Assembly: GCF_002419965.1 (NCBI RefSeq)
Contig: NZ_DIHC01000028.1
Span: 175,462 to 227,634 of the forward strand
Length of the DNA stretch: 52,173 bases
Direction: 5' to 3'
Origin: Pseudomonas sp. UBA5706
GTDB taxonomy: Bacteria > Pseudomonadota > Gammaproteobacteria > Pseudomonadales > Pseudomonadaceae
Shown here: piece after piece, positions 42,008 through 51,590 of the stretch
Layout of the letters: each line of letters begins with the position of its first letter
Numbering within the stretch: the first letter of the stretch is position 1
Translations under genes and position numbers: made by a program
The notes under the pieces: generated by a model
Seen by the model: only the letters and a program-made list of their open reading frames with translations
The model's database searches: none
Told to the model about the DNA's origin: nothing

Positions 42008-43030
42008 GTGAACAGTACTCCGACAACGACGCGTACCCGCGTCACCATGAACGACGTCGCCGATATGGCCGGGGTCTCCAAAGCCAGCGTCTCGCGCTTC
42101 ATTGGCGAAGATCGTCAACTGCTCTCCGAGGCCATCGCCCGACGCATCGAACAGGCGATCGACACCCTCGGTTATCGGCCCAACCAGATGGCCCGTGGCC
42201 TCAAGCGCGGGCGCACACGCTTGATCGGCATGCTGGTGGCCGACATCCGCAACCCTTACTCCATCGCCGTGATGCACGGCGTCGAAACGGCTTGCCGCAA
42301 GCACGGCTACAGCCTGGTGGTGTGCAACACCGATCGCGATGACGAGCAGGAGCGCCTGCACCTGTCGGCCCTGCGTTCATACAACATCGAAGGCCTGATC
42401 GTGAACACCCTCGGCCATCATCTGGACGAGCTGCGCGCACTGCACAGCGAACTGCCGATGGTGCTGGTGGACCGCAAGATCGATGAGCTGTCAACCGATC
42501 GGGTCGGGCTGGATAACACTGCCGCCGTCAGGCAGGCGCTGGATCACCTGCAGACGGCGGGTTATCGCGACATCCTCATGGTCACCGAACCCCGGGACGG
42601 CACCAGCTCGCGGATCGAGCGCGTCCAGGCATTCGAGGCGGGGATCGCCGATCGCGCCGATATGCGCGGTCAGGTGGGCGAAACCGGTGCGGCCCTGCGC
42701 GATACGCTGCACACCTTCCTCGGCCACAGCGGGCCCGGCCCCAAGGCCCTGTTCACCGCCAACGGCGTAGCAACCCTGAGCACCACCCGCCAGTTGCACG
42801 CGCTGGGTTGCCATCTATTCGATGACATTGGCCTGATCGCGCTCGACGAACTGGACTGGTACCCGCTGGTCGGCAGCGGCATCACGTCGCTGGCCCAACC
42901 CACCCACGACATCGGCGTCACGGCCTTCGAGTGCCTGCTCAATCGGCTGCGTGGCGATCAGCAACCCGCACAGCTGTACGACTTCCCGGCGCGCCTGATC
43001 GTGCGAGGCTCCACCCGACAGCAACCCTGA
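42008..43030 (+). CDS. ptxS: PtxS, LacI-type regulator of 2-ketogluconate utilisation
   Basis: A 340-residue LacI-family repressor. The helix-turn-helix is VTMNDVADMAGVSKASVSRFIGEDRQLLSEAIARRIEQAI, followed by YRPNQMARGLKRGRTRLIGMLVADIRNPYSIAVMHGVE, very close to PtxS of other pseudomonads. The start is GTG at 42008 after AAGGTTCAGG; an internal ATG at 42047 would cut into the DNA-binding domain. It controls the kgu operon downstream and probably itself, through the two TGAAACCGGTTTCA sites. The effector in studied species is 2-ketogluconate. Confidence 0.93.
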   Translation: MNSTPTTTRTRVTMNDVADMAGVSKASVSRFIGEDRQLLSEAIARRIEQAIDTLGYRPNQMARGLKRGRTRLIGMLVADIRNPYSIAVMHGVETACRKHGYSLVVCNTDRDDEQERLHLSALRSYNIEGLIVNTLGHHLDELRALHSELPMVLVDRKIDELSTDRVGLDNTAAVRQALDHLQTAGYRDILMVTEPRDGTSSRIERVQAFEAGIADRADMRGQVGETGAALRDTLHTFLGHSGPGPKALFTANGVATLSTTRQLHALGCHLFDDIGLIALDELDWYPLVGSGITSLAQPTHDIGVTAFECLLNRLRGDQQPAQLYDFPARLIVRGSTRQQP

Positions 43031-43132
43031 TCATTGCATAAGGCATACGGGCTGTATCCGGTGATCAGGACCGCAGGTCAGCAGCCCGGTTTTTCCGCGA
43101 ACTTTTCCAGAGTTCGTCCGTTCGAACGAAAA

Positions 43133-43146
43133 TGAAACCGGTTTCA
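43133..43146. promoter_or_regulatory. PtxS operator 2 (kgu operon)
   Basis: TGAAACCGGTTTCA, identical to the core upstream of ptxS, 14 bp before the kguE start. It overlaps the kguE leader, so binding would block transcription of the kgu genes. Confidence 0.87.
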
Positions 43147-43159
43147 GAGGACAAGAACA

Positions 43160-43984
43160 ATGAACCGATTCCCCGTTGCCATCAGCCTGGGCGCCTTCGG
43201 TGCCGACTTCGTGCGTGAGCGCGGCCAGGCCAGCTTCATCCCGCTGCTGGTTGCAGCTGGCGTCAACCGCATCGAGCTGCGCGAAGAGTTGTTCACCGGC
43301 GACCTCGCTCGCCAGAACTTCCCTGCTTTGGCCCAGGCCATCGGTGCCCAAGGCCTTGAATGCCTCTATTCGGCGCCGCTGGAACTGTGGCTTGAAGGCC
43401 AGCGTCTGCCCAATCCGCAACTGCAACCCACCCTGCAGCGGGCAGCCGCGTGTGGCGCCGCTTGGTTGAAGGTGTCACTGGGGCACCTGAGCGAAGACAG
43501 CGATGTCGCTGCACTGGCCGAGCGTCTGGCCCCCTATGACGTGCACCTGTTGGTCGAAAACGATCAGACGCCACAAGGCGGACGCATCGAGCCTCTGGCT
43601 GACTTCTTCGCCCGTGTCGAGGCGTTGCAGATGCCCATCGGCATGACCTTCGATATCGGCAACTGGCAGTGGCAGGAACAATCGGCCAGTGCTGCCGCAC
43701 AACAATTGGGTCGTTACGTCGAATACCTGCACTGCAAGGCCGTCTCGCGCAATGCCGCTGACAGGCTGGTCGCCGTGCCGCCGCGCCAGACCGACCTGGA
43801 ACGGTGGGAGTTGTTACTCAAGCACATGCCCGTCGGCTTGCCTCGCGCCGTTGAATACCCCCTGCAGGGCGATGATCTGTTGGAGGTGACCCGTGTTCAG
43901 GTCGAGGTGCTCACCCGCCTCGGGCAACGCTTGCCTGCACCCGACACCGCACAACCCCCCTCCGAGGACCTGAGCCATGTCTAA
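43160..43984 (+). CDS. kguE: KguE, 2-ketogluconate utilisation TIM-barrel protein
   Basis: A 274-residue xylose-isomerase-like TIM barrel. Strand ends with likely ligands are NRIELREELF, LLVENDQTP, GMTFDIGNWQW and YLHCKAVS, giving a Glu/Asp/His metal site. First gene of the kgu operon; its stop overlaps kguK by eight bases. KguE is annotated as an epimerase-type accessory enzyme in 2-ketogluconate use; its exact reaction is not established to my knowledge. Confidence 0.9.
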   Translation: MNRFPVAISLGAFGADFVRERGQASFIPLLVAAGVNRIELREELFTGDLARQNFPALAQAIGAQGLECLYSAPLELWLEGQRLPNPQLQPTLQRAAACGAAWLKVSLGHLSEDSDVAALAERLAPYDVHLLVENDQTPQGGRIEPLADFFARVEALQMPIGMTFDIGNWQWQEQSASAAAQQLGRYVEYLHCKAVSRNAADRLVAVPPRQTDLERWELLLKHMPVGLPRAVEYPLQGDDLLEVTRVQVEVLTRLGQRLPAPDTAQPPSEDLSHV

Positions 43985-44942
43985 GATCGACATCCTCTCT
44001 TTCGGCGAGACCATGACCATGCTGGTCGCCGAGCAGACCGGTGACCTGGCCGCCGTGCGCCACTTCGAAAAACGCATTGCCGGTGCCGATAGCAACGTCG
44101 CCATTGGCCTGTCGCGGCTTGGCTTCAACGTGGCGTGGCTGAGCCGGGTGGGCAACGACTCCCTGGGCCGCTTCGTCACCGACAGCCTGCAACAGGAAGG
44201 CGTCGATTGTCGCCATGTGACGGTTGACCCGGCGCACCCCACCGGCTTTCAGTTCAAGTCGCTGGAGCTTGAGGGCGCAGACCCGGTGGTCGAGTATTTC
44301 CGCCGGGGTTCGGCGGCCAGTCATCTGGCGGTCAGCGATATTACGGCTGACCTGCTCAACGCCAGGCACCTGCATGCCACCGGCATTCCGGCGGCGCTGT
44401 CGGACACCTGCCGCGAGCTGTCTCGGGCGTTGATGACACGGATGCGCGACGCCGGTCGCAGCGTGTCGTTCGACCCCAATCTGCGTCCTTCGCTGTGGTC
44501 GAGTCAGGCGCTGATGATCCGCGAAGTGAATCACCTTGCCAGCCTCGCCCACTGGGTGATGCCGGGCATGGCCGAAGGCGAATTGCTGACCGGTTTCGAC
44601 ACCCCGGCCGACATCGCACAGTTTTACCTGGACCTGGGCGTCGAAGCCGTGGTGATCAAGCTCGGTGCGAAAGGCGCGTATTACCGCACTCATCTTACTC
44701 AAGCGTTTGTGCCAGGCGTGCCGGTGGCCAAGGTCGTCGACACGGTGGGTGCCGGCGATGGTTTTGCCGTGGGCGTAATCAGTGCGTTGCTGGAAAACCT
44801 CGATTTCGCCCAAGCCACCGCCCGCGGCAACTGGGTAGGCAGCCAGGCGGTGCAGAGTCGCGGTGACATGGAAGGACTGCCGACCTTGACAGCGCTCCGG
44901 GAGGCGGAGTCGGCCTCGGCTTCACGACGACAGACCGTCTGA
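43977..44942 (+). CDS. kguK: KguK, 2-ketogluconate kinase
   Basis: A 321-residue PfkB-family sugar kinase. The N-terminal signature ILSFGETMTMLV and GGADSN-like GADSNVAIGLSRLG bind the sugar, and the catalytic base D261 lies in DTVGAGDGFAVG. GAGGA precedes the ATG. It phosphorylates 2-ketogluconate to 2-keto-6-phosphogluconate, which KguD then reduces. Confidence 0.93.
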   Translation: MSKIDILSFGETMTMLVAEQTGDLAAVRHFEKRIAGADSNVAIGLSRLGFNVAWLSRVGNDSLGRFVTDSLQQEGVDCRHVTVDPAHPTGFQFKSLELEGADPVVEYFRRGSAASHLAVSDITADLLNARHLHATGIPAALSDTCRELSRALMTRMRDAGRSVSFDPNLRPSLWSSQALMIREVNHLASLAHWVMPGMAEGELLTGFDTPADIAQFYLDLGVEAVVIKLGAKGAYYRTHLTQAFVPGVPVAKVVDTVGAGDGFAVGVISALLENLDFAQATARGNWVGSQAVQSRGDMEGLPTLTALREAESASASRRQTV

Positions 44943-45024
44943 GCAGTCACTCGCCCTATCAAAGACACACACGCCCGTTGTTATTACCTGCTGTGACAAA
45001 AACAACATCCTCAGGGAGCCCGAC

Positions 45025-46341
45025 ATGGAAAAGCTACTCGAAACCGTGAAACACGCAGGCCTCAAACGCCGTTGGCTGCTGATCATGCCGATCGTGTTCA
45101 TCACCTACAGCCTGGCCTACCTGGACCGCGCCAACTACGGCTTCGCCGCCGCCTCGGGCATGGCCGAAGACCTGCACATCACCCCTGGTATGTCGTCATT
45201 GCTGGGGGCACTGTTCTTCCTCGGTTACTTCTTCTTCCAGGTACCCGGTGCCCTCTACGCGCAGAAGAAAAGCGTCAAGAAGCTGATCTTCGTCAGCCTG
45301 ATTCTCTGGGGTGGCCTGGCGACCCTGACCGGCATCGTCTCCAACGCCTACATGCTGATCGGCATCCGCTTCATGCTGGGCGTGGTCGAAGCCGCGGTGA
45401 TGCCGGCCATGCTGGTGTACCTGTGCTACTGGTTCACCAAGGCCGAGCGCTCGCGGGCCAACGCCGTGCTGATCCTCGGCAACCCGGCCACCATGCTCTG
45501 GATGTCGGTGGTGTCCGGGTATTTGGTGGCGCATTTCAGCTGGCGCTGGATGTTCATCGTCGAAGGCATACCTGCGGTGATCTGGGCATTCATCTGGTGG
45601 CGTCTGGTGGACGAGCGCCCGGCCCAGGCGAAATGGCTGACAGCTGACGAAAAGACCGAGCTGCAGGCCCGTCTGGAGGCTGAACAGGTCGGCATCAAGC
45701 CGGTGAAAAACTACGCCGAGGCCTTCCGTTCTTCCAAGGTGTTGCTGCTGGCGGCTCAGTATTTCTGCTGGAGCATCGGCGTCTATGGCTTCGTGCTGTG
45801 GCTGCCGACTATCATTAAAAAAGGCATGCAGATGGACATGGTCGAAGCCGGCTGGTTGTCGGCCATGCCGTACCTGGCCGCTGTCATCGGGATGGTGCTG
45901 GTGTCGTGGGCCTCGGACAAACTGCAGAAGCGCAAACTGTTCGTCTGGCCGCCGTTGCTTCTGGCCGCGTTTGCTTTCTATGGCTTCTATGCGCTGGGCA
46001 CCGAACACTTCTGGTGGTCCTACTCACTGCTGGTGCTCGCCGGCGCCTGCATGTACGCGCCCTACGGGCCGTTCTTCGCCATCGTTCCGGAGATCCTGCC
46101 ATCCAATGTCGCGGGCGGCGCCATGGCGCTGATCAACAGCCTGGGCGCGCTGGGTTCGTTCGCAGGCTCGTACCTGGTGGGCTACCTCAATGGCGTCACC
46201 GGCACCTTGAGCGCGTCGTACCTGTTCATGAGCGGCGCCTTGCTGGTGTCGGTGCTGCTGACGCTGCTGCTCAAGCCGGACACCACTGCAAAGCCAGTCG
46301 GCGACGCCCCTGACGTTCGTCGCAGCCCTGCGCACCCCTGA
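45025..46341 (+). CDS. kguT: KguT, 2-ketogluconate MFS transporter
   Basis: A 438-residue MFS permease of the anion:cation symporter group. About twelve membrane segments; YLDRANYGFAAASGMAEDL after segment 1 and GGLATLTGIVSNAYMLIGIRFMLGVVEAAVMPAMLVYLCYWF are typical of the family. AGGGAG precedes the ATG, 82 bp after kguK. It imports 2-ketogluconate across the inner membrane. A 15-bp gap separates it from kguD. Confidence 0.93.
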   Translation: MEKLLETVKHAGLKRRWLLIMPIVFITYSLAYLDRANYGFAAASGMAEDLHITPGMSSLLGALFFLGYFFFQVPGALYAQKKSVKKLIFVSLILWGGLATLTGIVSNAYMLIGIRFMLGVVEAAVMPAMLVYLCYWFTKAERSRANAVLILGNPATMLWMSVVSGYLVAHFSWRWMFIVEGIPAVIWAFIWWRLVDERPAQAKWLTADEKTELQARLEAEQVGIKPVKNYAEAFRSSKVLLLAAQYFCWSIGVYGFVLWLPTIIKKGMQMDMVEAGWLSAMPYLAAVIGMVLVSWASDKLQKRKLFVWPPLLLAAFAFYGFYALGTEHFWWSYSLLVLAGACMYAPYGPFFAIVPEILPSNVAGGAMALINSLGALGSFAGSYLVGYLNGVTGTLSASYLFMSGALLVSVLLTLLLKPDTTAKPVGDAPDVRRSPAHP

Positions 46342-46356
46342 TCTGGAAGATCTTTA

Positions 46357-47343
46357 ATGAACAAGCATGTGGTTCTCTACAAAAAACTCTCGCCGCCACT
46401 GATGGCGCGCCTCGAAGCGGCCGCTCAAGTGACACTGATCGAAGACCCGAAAAGCCCGGATGGCATGGCCCGCCTGCGCGACGCCCTGCCCGAGGCAAAC
46501 GGTCTGCTGGGCGCAAGCATCAAGCTGGACGCGCAGTTGCTCGATCTCGCGCCGAAGCTCGAAGCGGTGTCCAGCGTCTCGGTGGGGGTCGACAACTACG
46601 ACATCGGCTACCTGACCCAGCGTGGCATCCTGCTGACAAACACCCCGGACGTACTCACCGAGACCACCGCCGACACCGGCTTTGCGCTGATCATGGCCAC
46701 GGCGCGGCGCGTGGTGGAGCTGGCGAGCATGGTCCGCGACGGCCAGTGGCAAGAAAACATCGGGCCACGGCACTTCGGCACGGATGTGCATGGCAAAACC
46801 CTGGGCATCATCGGCATGGGCCGCATTGGCGAAGCGCTGGCCCAGCGTGGGCACTTTGGCTTCGGCATGCCGGTGATCTATCACAGCCACTCACCCAAGC
46901 CCGCTGTCGACGCCCGTTTCGATGCGCAGTACCGCAGCCTTGAGGCGCTGCTACGGGAAGCTGATTTCGTCTGCTTGACCTTGCCTCTGACGGCTGAAAC
47001 CGAAGGCTTGATCGGCGCCGAACAATTCGCGTTGATGCGTGCGCAGACCATTTTCATCAACATTGCCAGGGGCAAGGTGGTGGACGAGCCTGCACTGATC
47101 GAAGCCCTGCGTAGCAGGCAGATTCGCGCCGCGGGACTCGATGTGTTCGAGCGCGAACCCCTACCGGCAGATTCACCCTTGCGGCATCTGGACAACGTCG
47201 TGGCGACACCGCACATGGGATCGGCCACGTTCGAAACACGCGAGGCCATGGCGCAGTGTGCAGTGGAGAATATGTTGAGTGCACTGGCTGGAGAACAGCC
47301 CAAGGACTTGGTGAACACCCAGGCCTGGACACCAAGACCTTAG
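46357..47343 (+). CDS. kguD: KguD, 2-ketogluconate 6-phosphate reductase
   Basis: A 328-residue D-isomer-specific 2-hydroxyacid dehydrogenase. The NAD(P) motif is GMGRIG at 153-158, and the catalytic triad is R238 (NIARGK), E267 (FEREPL) and H286 (TPHMGSA). GGAAG precedes the ATG. It reduces 2-keto-6-phosphogluconate to 6-phosphogluconate, feeding the Entner-Doudoroff pathway. Last gene of the kgu operon. Confidence 0.93.
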   Translation: MNKHVVLYKKLSPPLMARLEAAAQVTLIEDPKSPDGMARLRDALPEANGLLGASIKLDAQLLDLAPKLEAVSSVSVGVDNYDIGYLTQRGILLTNTPDVLTETTADTGFALIMATARRVVELASMVRDGQWQENIGPRHFGTDVHGKTLGIIGMGRIGEALAQRGHFGFGMPVIYHSHSPKPAVDARFDAQYRSLEALLREADFVCLTLPLTAETEGLIGAEQFALMRAQTIFINIARGKVVDEPALIEALRSRQIRAAGLDVFEREPLPADSPLRHLDNVVATPHMGSATFETREAMAQCAVENMLSALAGEQPKDLVNTQAWTPRP

Positions 47344-47713
47344 GGCTACGGTTCGCCGACGACCCCGATGTCAAAGGAGCCGCCCTGAACAAGCCGGGCG
47401 GCGTGGAGCGCTTATTAACCAATAACGATTTAGCAAATGACAGAAAGATCGTTTAGCGATTACGAACCATGACATGGGTCATGGATGCATGAAATCTTGC
47501 TTCATGTAGGATTTTTTTCTCATTTTTGTAAGACGTCGGTGCTACCTTTATCTCACTCGCGGTCTTCGGATCCATGCTTCGACCCACTCGGAATGACATA
47601 AAGCTGCACGGTGCCCTGACATGCGTGCTGTGCCGTTCTCGAAACAGGTAGTCGGACACCTTTTCCCTGCCCTGCGGAGCTTTGGCATTGCTCGATCAAA
47701 CGAGGTGGGCCTC
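47344..47713. other. Gene-free stretch between kguD and the DUF1652 gene
   Basis: It holds a 7-bp inverted repeat CCATGAC-ATGG-GTCATGG at 47467-47484 and the hairpin noted at 47488-47518. The rest shows no gene. The inverted repeat could be part of the terminator region or an operator for the following gene; neither is proven. Confidence 0.5.
47488..47518 (+). terminator. Probable terminator of the kgu operon
   Basis: CATGAA (47488-47493) pairs with TTCATG (47501-47506), and a run of seven T follows at 47512-47518. The stem is short and A/T-rich, so strength is doubtful, and it lies 145 bp after kguD. Confidence 0.45.
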
Positions 47714-47977
47714 ATGAACAAAGTCACATTCCCCAACGCTTGCCAGCTGATGCGCTGGCATTTTCATCCTGTGGGCTTCGAAGCCAGCATGGATGCGCCC
47801 AGCAGCATGATCGCGCGCCTGTTCGACCGTGCCAGCGGCGAGACGGTCATCGCGATTGCCGGGATCCCTTGCTCCACGGTGATGAACGCCATGGATGTGG
47901 AGCGCATCATCGAAGCGATCGAGCTTGAACTGGAGACCTTCTCGCCGCAGCGCAGCTTGTACCTGCAGCGGGCTTGA
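47714..47977 (+). CDS. DUF1652 domain-containing protein
   Basis: An 87-residue protein of the DUF1652 family, found largely in Pseudomonas. It shows FPNACQLMRWHFHPVGFEASMDAPSSMIARLFDRASGETVIAIAGIPCS and a helical end DVERIIEAIELELETF. GAGGTGGGC stands before the ATG at 47714, so the longer upstream frame is rejected. Function unknown; it is a single gene. Confidence 0.8.
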   Translation: MNKVTFPNACQLMRWHFHPVGFEASMDAPSSMIARLFDRASGETVIAIAGIPCSTVMNAMDVERIIEAIELELETFSPQRSLYLQRA

Positions 47978-48033
47978 GCCTTTGGCAGGCTTGCCCGGAA
48001 GTTATCGTCGGCAAGCCGTGCAACTCGAAGCCT

Positions 48034-50559
48034 TCATGACGATTCCAGCACTGCCCCACGTTGGTCCGCAAAAAATGCCTTGTCCGCGGCAATCCTCGAC
48101 GACGCTTTGGGCACCGCCGCGTCGTCGTTGCCCGTCGCCTCGATGAGCCAGTAGCAATGCCGCACCGCCCGGGTGATCGCGACGTAGGCCAGACGCAACA
48201 CCTCGTCCTTTTGCGCGGTGTCGAACGCTTCCAGATCGCCCTCCCTGCCCAGTCCGGCCAACTGATACACCTGATTCTTGTACGGTGATTGTGTCAGGTG
48301 CTGGCAATCACCGAGCAGGAACACCGCGTCGGCCTGCAAGCCCTTGGCGCTGTGATAGGTCAGCGCCTTAAGACGCCGCTGCTGGGCTGGCAATGCGTAA
48401 TCGGCTTGCATCACTGCTTGCAGTGCTTCGGGCAACTTGCTGCGCTCGCTGCCCTTGCGGTACAGCAACAGCACCGAATCCCCGGCGTTATAGTGCTCGA
48501 TCAGGGTCGCTACCAGCCGGTCGTCATCCCGATCCAGCACGGTGACCGGTAACAGTTCCTGCTCGTTACCGCTGGCGCGGGCTTTCTTGCCGCTGATCGC
48601 CGGCGCCGCGCGGACGATGTGCTCGGCGGCATCGATGATGTGTTGATGGCTGCGGAAGTTGTCGCTGAGCATGACTTTAGTGGTCGCCGGCGACGAGAAC
48701 TCCTTGGGGAACTCCATGAAGAATTTCGGCGAGCTGCCACGCCAGCCGTAGATCGACTGCCAGTCATCGCCCACGCACAGCAGTGACGAGCGTTGCGCGC
48801 CACGTCCCACGTGTAATGCCGGACCACGGCTGCGCACCTCGCGCAGGCTGGCGCGAATCCACGAGACGATCTGCGGTGATACGTCCTGGAACTCGTCGAT
48901 CATCAAGTGCGACAGCGGGCGCAATCCGTCATCGCTGACCAGTTTGAGGTTCTCCGGTGACTTCTCGCCGAACAGCGAGAACATCCGGTTATAAGTCATC
49001 ACCGGCGGGGTCTGCTCCAGCAGGTGGTCCTCGAACGCTTTCCAGAACAGGCTCAAGGCCTCGAAGAAGAAACGGTCCGGGTCCTGGTCGGAAAAGCTCA
49101 TTTGCGACACGGCGTCAGGCACATCGAGGCCGAGGTTTTCGATGAACCCGGCGGCGGCGACAAAGCAATCCAGCAACGGCGCGGCGCTCAGCTCGCCCTT
49201 GACCTTGTAATCGAACCCCGGCCCCGCCACGGCAGCCCCGGACAGCGATTGCATCATGCCCCGCGATGCCTCGTAATTCTCCAGCCAGATGACCGGTTTT
49301 CGGCAGAACGCTTGAAACAGCGTGCGCTTGATCACCCACTCGGCCCAGACCGGCAACTTGGCGTCCGGACGACGCAGGTGCTGGTCCTCGCTCGGATCAA
49401 AACCCAGCACGATCCACGCATCCAGTTCAGCGGCGTAACCATGCACGTGAAAGGTCAGGCCGCTGACTTCAACCGTGTGACGCATCGGCTCCACGCCCTG
49501 AATCGGCCAGGCGCCTGCGCGAATCCACAGGTCCTCGATCACGTCGCACAACTCCTCGTCGCGCCGGGACGACAGGCCCATCACAGTGATGCGTTTCTGC
49601 ACATCGGGGTGATCGCGATCCAGTTCCTTAAGCTGCAATGAATGGCGATAGAGCGGCGCCATCACCTCGCGGAAACGCGGGTTGGCCGCATAGAGGTCGC
49701 GGTAGCATAGGTTCATCTGCTGACGCTGGGCATCGTTGATGCGCAGGTCGAACGGGTTGCTGTCAGCGCCGTCGTCGAGCAACGCGCCGCCGGACAGATC
49801 GCCGCCCTGCTGACTGGACAGGTTTTCAAACGCCTGCAACTGCTCGAAACCCGGCAGGCTGCGGACCAGGGGCAGAATGCGCGAATGAAAGGTGCGCACC
49901 ACGTCACGGGCCTGACGCAGCGTCAGGTCCTGCCCCCAGAGGCCCATGATCTCGATGAGTTTGTTGATGAAATCCTTGCGCGATTCACGCGTGAACGTGA
50001 CCACGGTCATGGAACCCAGTTCGAACCCCAGGTAGTGATTAAGCAACAGCACGCGCAGCACCAGCGAGGTCGACTTGCCGGCCCCGGCCCCAGCGATAAC
50101 GTAGGTTGACGGCGTGTCGCTGAAAATCATCTTCCATTGCGCGGTGGTGGGCTGTGCATGGGCCGGCAGCTTTTCGGCAACATCGGCCTTGATGCGCTTT
50201 TTCAGCTCGTTGCTCAGCGGCAGTCGCCAGTCATCGAACAAATGATCATCGACCCGCGGCCCGCGATGTTCCAGCGGCCGGGTGTCGCGGATCACCAGTA
50301 CCCGACGGCCTTCCTCGACGCCGTCCAGATGCCCTTCGGCGTAGCCCTCGTTCATTCCCTCGGCATGACCGTTGAGAAAGCCGTCGGCATGCCCCTGCCG
50401 CCATGAGGGCACATGCTGCGCCTGCATGCGCGACAGACCCCGGCCGATCATCCGCGCCAGCAGGCGCTTGAACAACGGCAAGCGCTCGGGGACCGTCAGG
50501 TCGGGAGGCAAATCAGCGGCGGGGTCAAAAGGTGGCTCGGCAGGGAAATCGTGCGACAC
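48034..50559 (-). CDS. UvrD/Rep-type superfamily 1 helicase with Gly-repeat N terminus
   Basis: An 841-residue SF1A DNA helicase. Walker A is AGAGAGKST (156-164), motif Ia VVTFTRESRKDF, motif II MIDEFQDVSP, motif III VGDDWQSIYGWRG, motif IV SDNFRSHQHI, motif V ALTYHSAKGLQADAV and motif VI LAYVAITRA, all intact. The start is GTG at 50559 after GGAG. Residues 56-84 have a glycine at every fourth place (G56 to G84, eight in a row), charged in between, a pattern not usual in UvrD or Rep. A large insert between motifs Ia and II is present. It probably unwinds damaged or stalled DNA; its precise job is unknown. Confidence 0.85.
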   Translation of the reverse strand: MSHDFPAEPPFDPAADLPPDLTVPERLPLFKRLLARMIGRGLSRMQAQHVPSWRQGHADGFLNGHAEGMNEGYAEGHLDGVEEGRRVLVIRDTRPLEHRGPRVDDHLFDDWRLPLSNELKKRIKADVAEKLPAHAQPTTAQWKMIFSDTPSTYVIAGAGAGKSTSLVLRVLLLNHYLGFELGSMTVVTFTRESRKDFINKLIEIMGLWGQDLTLRQARDVVRTFHSRILPLVRSLPGFEQLQAFENLSSQQGGDLSGGALLDDGADSNPFDLRINDAQRQQMNLCYRDLYAANPRFREVMAPLYRHSLQLKELDRDHPDVQKRITVMGLSSRRDEELCDVIEDLWIRAGAWPIQGVEPMRHTVEVSGLTFHVHGYAAELDAWIVLGFDPSEDQHLRRPDAKLPVWAEWVIKRTLFQAFCRKPVIWLENYEASRGMMQSLSGAAVAGPGFDYKVKGELSAAPLLDCFVAAAGFIENLGLDVPDAVSQMSFSDQDPDRFFFEALSLFWKAFEDHLLEQTPPVMTYNRMFSLFGEKSPENLKLVSDDGLRPLSHLMIDEFQDVSPQIVSWIRASLREVRSRGPALHVGRGAQRSSLLCVGDDWQSIYGWRGSSPKFFMEFPKEFSSPATTKVMLSDNFRSHQHIIDAAEHIVRAAPAISGKKARASGNEQELLPVTVLDRDDDRLVATLIEHYNAGDSVLLLYRKGSERSKLPEALQAVMQADYALPAQQRRLKALTYHSAKGLQADAVFLLGDCQHLTQSPYKNQVYQLAGLGREGDLEAFDTAQKDEVLRLAYVAITRAVRHCYWLIEATGNDDAAVPKASSRIAADKAFFADQRGAVLESS

Positions 50560-50836
50560 GCAGGCTCCGTCTATCAGCGTTTACGAGAAGGCGTCTATGG
50601 TGGCCGCATTTGCCTTCAAGCTCCAGCGAAATGCAGATCGGTCATGGGGTTAGCCGATCAACTGCAAGTAATCGCGCAGCTTTCAGAACCGTTAAACATT
50701 CGATAACTTGATAGGAATAACGCAAAACTTACGCTTTTTGTCGATATGACTTTGCGCGATCATCGCGTCATCGACTGCACAGTCATCACCCGCGGCGCTG
50801 CTGCCTAGGCCGGCGCTGTTAATGAAGGAACCGATC

Positions 50837-51532
50837 ATGCTGCAACTTCGTCCTTTTACATCCCTTGGCGGCGCGGACCACGGCTGGCTGAATGCCCACC
50901 ATCACTTTTCGTTCGCCAACTACTACGACCCCAATCGCATGAACTGGGGTCAACTGCGCGTCTGGAACGATGACGTGATCGAAGCGGGCACCGGCTTTCC
51001 ACGTCATCCGCACCGGGATATGGAGATCATTACGTATGTGCGCGAAGGCGCCATTACTCACGAGGACAGCCTGGGAAACCGTGGCCGCACCGAAGCGGGC
51101 GATGTGCAGGTCATGAGTGCCGGCACTGGCGTGGCCCATAGCGAGTACAACCTGGAGTCAAAGGAAACGCGGATCTTCCAGATATGGATCATGCCCGACG
51201 AGTTAGGTGCGCCGCCGTCCTGGGGTGCCAAGCCATTCCCGAAGGGGCATCGCGAGGGTTTCGTGACGCTGGCCAGTGGCAAGGCGGATGACGATACCGA
51301 GCTGCGAATCCGGGCGAATGCGCGTGTGGTGGCGGCAACTATCAAGGCAGGGGAAACGGCCGAGTACACGCTGGATGCAGGCCGCCGGGCCTATCTGGTG
51401 CCGGCGACGGGCGTTATCGACGTCAACGGCTTGCGTGCCGAAGCGCGCGATGGTGTGGCTGTTGAGGATGAGCGGGTGTTGCGGGTGACAGCCATCGAGG
51501 ACAGTGAAATTGTATTGGTGGATGTGGCTTGA
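50837..51532 (+). CDS. Pirin family protein
   Basis: A 231-residue bicupin of the pirin/YhhW family. The metal site of the first cupin is visible in GFPRHPHRDMEIITYVREGAITHEDSLG and later VMSAGTGVAHSEYN, giving the two His, a third His and a Glu. Some family members are quercetin 2,3-dioxygenases and others are regulators. AAGGA lies before the ATG at 50837. The last third (LRIRANARVVAATIKAGETAEYTL) is the C-terminal cupin. Single gene. Confidence 0.88.
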   Translation: MLQLRPFTSLGGADHGWLNAHHHFSFANYYDPNRMNWGQLRVWNDDVIEAGTGFPRHPHRDMEIITYVREGAITHEDSLGNRGRTEAGDVQVMSAGTGVAHSEYNLESKETRIFQIWIMPDELGAPPSWGAKPFPKGHREGFVTLASGKADDDTELRIRANARVVAATIKAGETAEYTLDAGRRAYLVPATGVIDVNGLRAEARDGVAVEDERVLRVTAIEDSEIVLVDVA

Positions 51533-51590
51533 TAGCCCAGCAAGACCGTATAAGCCTGCGGTTAAGCATGGACGCGGAGCATCCGGGCGC

